From positions 1-5,594 of the forward strand of contig CAKOVA010000097.1 of the NCBI GenBank assembly GCA_934120735.1: a stretch of DNA of 5,594 nucleotides, written 5' to 3'. The DNA is from an uncultured Prevotella sp. (GTDB lineage Bacteria > Bacteroidota > Bacteroidia > Bacteroidales > Bacteroidaceae). The notes below the pieces were generated by a model that had not been told where the DNA came from, made no database searches, and was given only the letters and a program-made list of their open reading frames with translations. A program made the position numbers and the translations under genes. This document shows positions 1 through 5,000 of the stretch, in pieces. Position 1 is the first letter of the stretch; each line of letters opens with the position of its first letter.

Positions 1-11
1 CTAACTTACCT

Positions 12-46
12 AAGTTCTCCAGGGGCATTGAGCCCCTGAAGAACTT
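12..46. other. Strong stem-loop
   Basis: Arms 12-26 and 32-46 pair over 15 positions with one mismatch (C19 against A39), closing a 5-base loop at 27-31. The top of the stem is a GGGGC/GCCCC block. Neither side carries a T tract on the transcribed strand: the plus side continues GCCCAAAAC and the minus side GGTAAGTTAG. It is therefore not a canonical intrinsic terminator. It could still end transcription of a gene beyond the left edge, stabilise a 3' end, or be a dispersed palindromic repeat. Confidence 0.55.
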
Positions 47-126
47 GCCCAAAACAAGGCTCGCTCCTCTTTAGGCTATTTCATTTCTCCACCAAAGGAA
101 ATGCTTATAAGCCTCGAAAAACGGAG

Positions 127-224
127 ATTGACAAGTAAAATAGTACAATAAAAAAATATTGACAAGTAATATAGAATAAACAACTAAAAACTGTCAAGCG
201 ATTTTAGGAAATGACAAGCTCATT
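127..224. repeat. Direct repeats with GACAAG core
   Basis: Two copies at 127-143 and 158-174 share 16 of 17 bases (ATTGACAAGTAAxATAG) and start 31 bp apart. A weaker third copy lies at 190-207 (CTGTCAAGCGATTTTAG core) and a fourth core at 213-218 (GACAAG). Core starts are at 130, 161, 193 and 213, so the spacing is 31, 32 and 20 bp. Copies and spacers are AT-rich. The function is unknown; decayed element ends or a protein-binding array are both possible. Confidence 0.55.
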
Positions 225-259
225 CGTTGTTAAAAACATGCTTTATTCCCTGTCTATCT

Positions 260-347
260 AAACTCATTGACATTGCGGCCCAAACCCATTGACTTTAACC
301 CCCAAACCCATTGAGTTTGGCATCCAAAGTCAATGCAATTAAAAAGC
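260..347. repeat. Degenerate 22-bp tandem repeat
   Basis: Three units at 260-281, 282-303 and 304-325 begin AAACYCATTGA and end in CC, in exact 22-bp register. Units 1 and 2 match at about 16 of 22 positions, units 2 and 3 at about 17 of 22. The next register position (326) starts AAAGTCAATGC, which resembles the reverse complement of the ATTGACTTT part of unit 2, so a fourth copy may be inverted or decayed. Within unit 3, CCAAAC (302-307) can pair with GTTTGG (315-320) around a 7-base loop. That hairpin begins 38 bases past the AraC stop codon, but no T tract follows it. Confidence 0.6.
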
Positions 348-357
348 AAGGGAAAAG

Positions 358-1206
358 CTACTGTTCTTGTCCTCGCAACTGCATGGGTGTCAACCCGCTG
401 CGCGTTTTGCAAAAAGCCCGCATGTTCTGCACCGTAGTGAAGTGTAGTTCATCGGCAATCTCCTGGTCGGTGTGTGCCGTGTTGCACAGCAAATCCCGCA
501 GTTGTTTCATGCGGTTCTTCGACAACCACTCTTGTGGCGTTTCCTTAAACACCTTGCGGAAGTTTCTGTTAAACGTGGGATAACTCATGTTCATGCGTGC
601 AGCCATCTCTTTCACGCTTATAAATTCGTCGCTCATTCGCATCACGTCATTATAAAACCGCGCGTTGGGATCGTAGATGGGGGCGATAAAGGGCAGCAAA
701 TCAGCTGGTCGGTAATAGGCTTGCAGCACCGCCGCCAGCTCTTGTTGCTTCATGGCATGCACCTCACAGCACATCAGTCCGTCGGTGATGTAGCCCGTCA
801 TTTGCCGCATGATGGCTTGTATCTCGGGAATCATGGGCAAGACCCTACCCTGCTCTCCTGTTGGTTCACCAGCGTTCGTCAACGCCCCTGAGTTCACGAT
901 GCGATGGCAGAAATCCAGTCCGTCGCCCTGTATGTACAGCCGCATGCACACACTATCTTCCATGAACGTAACATACGACTGCTCTGTGAACACGGCCGTT
1001 GCCATTTCACCGACATTAACAACTGTTTCAACGTTCTTTTGATGACATAGCATCAGTTTGCCACTCATCACGAATATCATCACGGGTATGGGCAGAATGT
1101 CGTCCACACGCTCTCCACGTTTGCCAGAGAGCAAGGCAAAACCCATGGCTTTAGACCCAATGTAATTAGGACATTGGCGGTGTTTGTTTAAATTGTAAAA
1201 TTTCAT
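358..1206 (-). CDS. AraC-family transcriptional regulator
   Basis: This is a complete 282-residue gene, from the ATG at 1206 to the TAG at 358. It is a cytoplasmic DNA-binding regulator. The C-terminal ~88 residues (195-282) form an AraC/XylS domain with two helix-turn-helix units. The first is around 198-218 (VKEMAARMNMSYPTFNRNFR). The second is around 247-270 (DQEIADELHF then NMRAFCKTRSG), closed by the family signature ending GLTPMQLR. Residues ~35-105 look like the small cupin-type sensing domain common to this family (IFVMSGKLML, VNVGEMATAVF). The effector ligand cannot be told from the sequence. The length of about 280 is normal for the family. It is transcribed away from the microprotein and Pmp-like genes across a ~495-bp gap, a layout often seen for a local regulator, so those genes are the likeliest targets (inference). 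A -7/-33 promoter pair sits 25 bp upstream of the start. Confidence 0.95.
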   Translation of the reverse strand: MKFYNLNKHRQCPNYIGSKAMGFALLSGKRGERVDDILPIPVMIFVMSGKLMLCHQKNVETVVNVGEMATAVFTEQSYVTFMEDSVCMRLYIQGDGLDFCHRIVNSGALTNAGEPTGEQGRVLPMIPEIQAIMRQMTGYITDGLMCCEVHAMKQQELAAVLQAYYRPADLLPFIAPIYDPNARFYNDVMRMSDEFISVKEMAARMNMSYPTFNRNFRKVFKETPQEWLSKNRMKQLRDLLCNTAHTDQEIADELHFTTVQNMRAFCKTRSGLTPMQLRGQEQ

Positions 1207-1231
1207 GCACCAAATGTTTGTAAATCTGTAG

Positions 1232-1262
1232 CAAAACTACAAACAGACTTTATTTTTGTAAA
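1232..1262 (-). promoter_or_regulatory. Probable Bacteroidota-type promoter of the AraC gene
   Basis: On the minus strand TAGTTTTG (1239 down to 1232) matches the Bacteroides -7 consensus TAnnTTTG. TTTA (1262 to 1259), three of four bases of the -33 element TTTG, lies 19 bp upstream, which is the normal spacing. The predicted leader is short, with 25 bases from the -7 element to the ATG at 1206. The site also contains a 5-bp inverted repeat, TGTAG (1227-1231) against CTACA (1237-1241), and lies between two copies of TTTGTAAAT (1217-1225 and 1255-1263). Confidence 0.6.
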
Positions 1263-1344
1263 TATATAATAATTACAACATGTCTATGCGAAAAATAAAC
1301 AAAAATTAATACTCTTTCCTTTCGTTTAATGATTATTAACGATA

Positions 1345-1353
1345 GGGGGGGGG
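1345..1353. repeat. Homopolymer run of nine G
   Basis: Nine consecutive G lie in otherwise AT-rich intergenic DNA, 138 bp upstream of the AraC start and 348 bp upstream of the microprotein start. Poly-G runs of this size are prone to slippage in replication and in sequencing, so the length may vary between cells or be uncertain in the assembly. Confidence 0.9.
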
Positions 1354-1453
1354 TAAAGATAGATATATTCACCGTTTTGATATTTTATCATGCATTTACG
1401 CCATTTGTAATGATTACTTTTGTATTGTTCAAAATACGAGTTTTTTGTATCAC

Positions 1454-1485
1454 AAGGTGATGAGGCGCTCATGTCCTTCCACCTT
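1454..1485. other. Bulged hairpin-forming sequence
   Basis: AAGGTG (1454-1459) pairs with CACCTT (1480-1485), and inside it TGAG (1461-1464) pairs with CTCA (1468-1471) around a GCG loop. An 8-base bulge (1472-1479) separates the two helices on one side. It could be an operator-like dyad or an RNA structure in a long leader. No T tract on either strand makes it a terminator. Confidence 0.35.
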
Positions 1486-1597
1486 ATTATATACATAATG
1501 CACAAAGCATAGAAATGGAACACCCATGACACCTATATGCGAAATAGGATGGCGGTAATGCAGAACAGACAACCCAATGTACGACAGATACTTTGGG

Positions 1598-1607
1598 CGA
1601 ACGTTCG
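1598..1607. promoter_or_regulatory. Perfect 10-bp palindrome, possible operator
   Basis: CGAACGTTCG is a perfect palindrome that ends 37 bp before the candidate -7 element of the rightward genes. It is GC-rich in an AT-rich setting. The position suits an activator or repressor site, although AraC-family proteins usually bind direct rather than inverted repeats. Binding is unproven. Confidence 0.3.
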
Positions 1608-1644
1608 GCTATAGACGCATGTAAAAAGAGAAGAATGTGCCAGC

Positions 1645-1652
1645 TATATTTG
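1645..1652 (+). promoter_or_regulatory. Candidate -7 promoter element for the rightward genes
   Basis: TATATTTG matches TAnnTTTG exactly, 49 bases before the ATG at 1702. This would give an A/T-rich leader of roughly 40 bases with no Shine-Dalgarno sequence, as is usual in Bacteroidota. No TTTG lies 19-21 bp upstream, where GTAAA-type sequence is found. The promoter would therefore be weak or dependent on an activator, which fits control by the neighbouring AraC protein (inference). Confidence 0.45.
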
Positions 1653-1701
1653 GCAACAAGATATAGAAAACTTATTTATTTATAAAAACAAAAAATTGAA
1701 T

Positions 1702-1878
1702 ATGGCAAAGAAAACTTATGTAAGTCCAGGAATCATGTTACTGGCAGCAAATGGAGGAGATCCTGGAGCAGGAACAAGTCCTTATGATCCAAAAACGGAT
1801 CCCTCCTTAGGTGCCAAGCGTGGTCAGTTCGACGATTTTGAGGATTTCGACGACAACGAGTTCACCATGCAGTGGTAA
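1702..1878 (+). CDS. Acidic 58-residue microprotein, unknown function
   Basis: The ATG at 1702 follows an A/T-rich leader and the frame closes with TAA at 1876. A TTG two codons earlier (1696) is a less likely start. The N-terminus MAKKTYVSPGIMLLAANGGD combines a basic start, a YxxP motif, a short hydrophobic stretch (11-16) and a Gly-Gly at 18-19. The middle (21-42) is rich in Pro, Gly, Asp and Ser. The tail from F43 is FDDFEDFDDNEFTMQW, with F at 43, 46 and 49 each followed by two acidic residues, ending in Trp. There is no Cys, no full signal peptide and no transmembrane helix. Small proteins beginning MKK-Y-xP with Ala-rich or Gly-Gly segments are common in Bacteroidota, mostly without a function. 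It lies 102 bp before the Pmp-like gene on the same strand and may share its transcript. It could be a leader or precursor peptide, or a partner of the large protein; I cannot decide. Confidence 0.8.
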   Translation: MAKKTYVSPGIMLLAANGGDPGAGTSPYDPKTDPSLGAKRGQFDDFEDFDDNEFTMQW

Positions 1879-1980
1879 ATCTCAAGGTCGCGATGCCTCC
1901 CTATGCCCAACAAATGGCGCAGGCGGCACACGGAACGCAAGTAGAAAACAAAAAAGAAAAAACTAAAATCAAACAACAAC
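1879..1980 (+). other. Spacer and A-rich translation leader
   Basis: These 102 bases lie between the microprotein stop and the ATG of the large gene. The last 40 (1941-1980) are about 70 percent A and contain no Shine-Dalgarno sequence, typical of Bacteroidota translation starts. I find no TAnnTTTG element and no terminator hairpin, which supports co-transcription with the upstream microprotein gene. An overlapping open stretch at 1872-2066 runs out of frame into the signal-peptide region and is a shadow. Confidence 0.6.
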
Positions 1981-2055
1981 ATGAAACATTTATTACCAAC
2001 CCGGCATCTGCTGACGCTGCTCCTCACGTGCTTCATGGCACTGGGTGCACAGGCA
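1981..2055 (+). other. Signal peptide of the Pmp-like protein
   Basis: Residues 1-25 have a basic start (K2, R8), a Leu-rich core (LLTLLLTCFMAL, 10-21) and an AQA cleavage motif at 23-25, which fits signal peptidase I and Sec export. C17 is preceded by LLT, which does not fit a lipobox because -1 should be Gly, Ala or Ser. A lipoprotein is therefore unlikely. Confidence 0.85.
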
Positions 2056-5000
2056 GATCCGATTAAGTTCTATGTGTCGCAGAAGCGAGGCAATGACTCC
2101 CGCAACGGTACGTCGTGGAACGCCGCTTTCAAGACACTGGATGCGGCACTTAGGGCGGTGAACAGCAACGCCAACCTGGATGCCGTCATCTATGTGGCGG
2201 AAGGTAAGTACAACGTAGACAAAGCCCCCGTACAGGGACATGCGGGTTACTACACGCTTACCCGCAAGGGCGAGAGCCTTCGCATCTATGGTGGATTCCC
2301 CACACCGGGTTCACAAACGCTGCCACAAGACACTTGTAGCAACAACCCCAAGCGTTATGTAACAGAGTTGGTTGCCACCAAGAAGATTACACAATCGGTG
2401 TTCCGAACCAACAATGCCAATCAGACACTTGCGTTGCAGGGCGTGAGCTTCAACTCTGCTAACTTCGTGGGCAATGCCTACAATGGCTCGCTTATCACGC
2501 TTGACAACAACAACTTTGACAACGTGACTTTCTCCTTGGAAGATTGTCGCATATCGTACTACCGTTCATCGGGTGCGGGTGCCATCTTCGTATACGGAAA
2601 CATCAAGAATCCAAAGATTCGCATGCACCGTGTGGAGGTGATGCGTGGTGAGAGTTTCGGAGGACATGGTGGTGGATTTCTTACTGCATCTACCACAGGC
2701 AACAAGGTAAACTCGCAGATTGACATCAGCTATATCACGCTTCACGACATCCAGCATGTGGGTGTAACACAAGAGGGTGCAGTCATCGGATGGACCAACG
2801 CCGGTACATGGGATGAGAACCCCAAAGCCTATGTAAAGATAGACCACATGCAGGTGAACCGTGCCAGTGGAGGTACTGCCTCTTCGCAGCAGGGTACTTT
2901 CTTCTTCGAAGGATTTAAGGATATTCGCGTGACCAACTCCAACTTCCACAACTCTGAAGCTGGAGATGGCGGATTGTTCCGTATAGCAAGTTTCGTGAAC
3001 TTCTATTCTGAGAACAACAGCTTTTACAAAAACTTCGGTGGTGATGTTGGCGGTGCAATCTATATCTACGATGGTGCGCAAGCTGCATCTAAAATAGACA
3101 AGACGAACCCGAGCAAGAAGCGCAGCATCGTGTTCAAGAACGATGAGTTCTACGGCAATGGTGCTGGAAAGTCATTAGCAAAAGGCGATGGTGGCGCCTT
3201 GGCTATCAAGGCGGGCGCAACAGACATCCCGTGTGACGTGACCATCGAGAACTGTAACTTCAGGGAAAACTACACAAAAGCCCTTGAGGGTGGTGCCGCA
3301 TGGATTGGTGTGGCTGGTGAAGTGAACATCAAGAACTCTATCTTCTGCGGCAACAAAGCCAACACCAAAGGTGCAAGTGGTACTGGTGCTGGTGGTGCCA
3401 TCTGCTTGGATGATGCTTCCAAATTAACCGTGGAAGGTTGCTATTTTGGAGAAAATAGCAATAAGAAGGATGGCGGTGCTATCGAAATAAGATCAAAAAA
3501 AGAGTTTGAGTTCCGCAATTGCGTCTTTAAGGATAACCAATGCGACTGTCCGCAAACAGTAACTAATGCTGGCGGTGGCGCAGTTGCCATCTTTAAAGGC
3601 TATGGAAAGTTTGTCAATTGTAAGTTCTTTGGCAACAAGACAGGTTCTATCGGTGGTGCCGTAAGTATGTATCACAATGGTGGTAACAAAGACAAGACAA
3701 TCGACTTTGACAACTGTCTATTTGAGGATAACACATCGAAAATGAACGGTGGTGTCATCGGAATGGATACCAACGACTGTTTGGTACGTATCAGCAACAG
3801 CATATTCAAGAACAATTCTTGTGAAGGTTATAAGACTGGTGGTAACGGTGGTGGAGTAATTTCCATGAACGTTGACTGCGCTGGTGTAGAACTTAGAAAC
3901 AATACCATTATTAACAATACCTCTTTTGGAGGTGGTGGCGTAGTTTGGTATCACTCTGGTTATGTCCACTCAGAGAACAACCGTTACTATAATAACAAAG
4001 CCGAAGTTGGAGGTGTGTTCCAAGTACAAGGTGTAACAAATATTGCACAATCTGCGCGCAAAGGTCTTGTTTCATACAACGATATTTTCTATAGTAACGA
4101 GGCAAAAAACACAACAGGCAAGGGTTCAGCACAGGGAGGTGTGGCTGACATCTTTACCAACCAGCATCAAAACGTGACTTTCAAGGATGGTTTGTTTGTT
4201 AATAACATTTCAAATGCGAAAAAGGCTGGAGGTTGTATCTATGCAGGAGCGGCATCAGCATTAGTGACAGGCGATTACTTTCTTGTAGACTCTATCTATA
4301 ATTGCACGTTCTACAACAACCAATGTTTGGATGATGCTGGCAAGCTTTCAACAACCACACAGGGTGCAGATATAGGTGCTCTCGATAATGCTTATAGCAT
4401 TATGCGCGCTCAAAAAAGCAAACTTCAATGTGCCGAGAGTGTTTATATAGGAATAGCTGGTAAAAAGAGATGGAAAGCAGAACCAGACGTACAGTATTCC
4501 TCAACTTACAACCCTAATGTTCCCACCACAGCTGAACCTATTGATGGACAGGGTTACACAGCCCCTACTGAGGCAGAGCTGGGTACTGAACAGAACCCAG
4601 GGATGAAGGTGGACTGTAAGGTGATTAATGAGCGTCAGGATATTGACGTGACCAAACCACACGCCGACATCGCTACCAACAAGGTACGTCCAACCACCTT
4701 TGCCACTTATTGTACCAAGGTGAAGGATGAAACAGACCAAGAGAAGCAGATATGGGCAGAGTTCCAAAGTATCGGTGGTGAGGGTCCATACCAATTTACC
4801 TATGATATATGGAAACAGAAAGGTCGTGACATCACGAGAATCGTGAAGGACGCAGTTGTCAAGACATCCGATACCAAATACAGAACACCAGACTACGTTC
4901 TGCCTATCTACGACTACGACCAACCCATCATCGAGAACGGTGACACTATTGGATATGTGCAGGTAGGCGAGAAGAAGATTGAGGGTACATGGGAATATCC

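Larger units (their letters stand above)
1..357. other. Intergenic region with repeats, no convincing gene
   Basis: This stretch lies 3' of the AraC-family gene and reaches the left window edge. All six frames are broken by stops. The only frame open from the edge is plus-strand frame 3, which closes at the TAG at 72-74 after 23 codons. It could be the tail of a gene outside the window, but nothing in it is recognisable. The region holds a stem-loop at 12-46, four GACAAG-like direct repeats at 127-224 and a degenerate 22-bp tandem repeat at 260-347. The section from about 115 to 245 is very AT-rich. I see no transposase fragment and no RNA gene. Confidence 0.7.
1207..1701. other. Long divergent intergenic region
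   Basis: About 495 bases separate the AraC start from the microprotein start. A minus-strand open stretch of 68 codons (1326-1532) has no recognisable content and no promoter, and I treat it as chance. Visible signals are the AraC promoter with its flanking TTTGTAAAT repeats, a run of nine G at 1345-1353, a bulged hairpin at 1454-1485, the palindrome CGAACGTTCG at 1598-1607 and a -7-like element at 1645-1652. Further TAnnTTTG matches on the plus strand occur at 1251-1258 and 1415-1422 without a well-spaced -33 element. The length leaves room for a regulator-binding region or a small RNA, but I cannot show either. Confidence 0.6.

Noticed and set aside
3..74. Open stretch from the left edge to the TAG at 72, possible tail of an upstream gene
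   Set aside because: Only 23 codons are visible, none recognisable, and a strong hairpin lies within it.
260..347. CRISPR array
   Set aside because: The unit is 22 bp with no distinct spacers, copies are diverged, and no cas gene is present.
1..357. Insertion sequence end
   Set aside because: Repeats are suggestive, but no terminal inverted repeat pair, target duplication or transposase fragment can be shown in the window.
311..1042. Plus-strand open frames across the AraC gene (311-583, 472-891, 809-1042)
   Set aside because: They lie antisense to a clearly recognisable AraC-family gene, have Cys/His/Ser-rich translations with no domain, and no promoter or leader.
1326..1532. Minus-strand 68-codon open frame in the divergent gap
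   Set aside because: Low-complexity translation with no family resemblance, passes through the G9 run and has no suitably placed promoter; likely chance.
2017..2040. Lipoprotein signal (C17 in the signal peptide)
   Set aside because: The residues before C17 (LLT) do not fit a lipobox, while AQA at 23-25 fits signal peptidase I.
1872..2066. Plus-strand 64-codon frame overlapping the microprotein end and the large gene start
   Set aside because: Out of frame with both, encodes a Lys/Gln-rich stretch from the A-rich leader and overlaps the signal peptide coding region.
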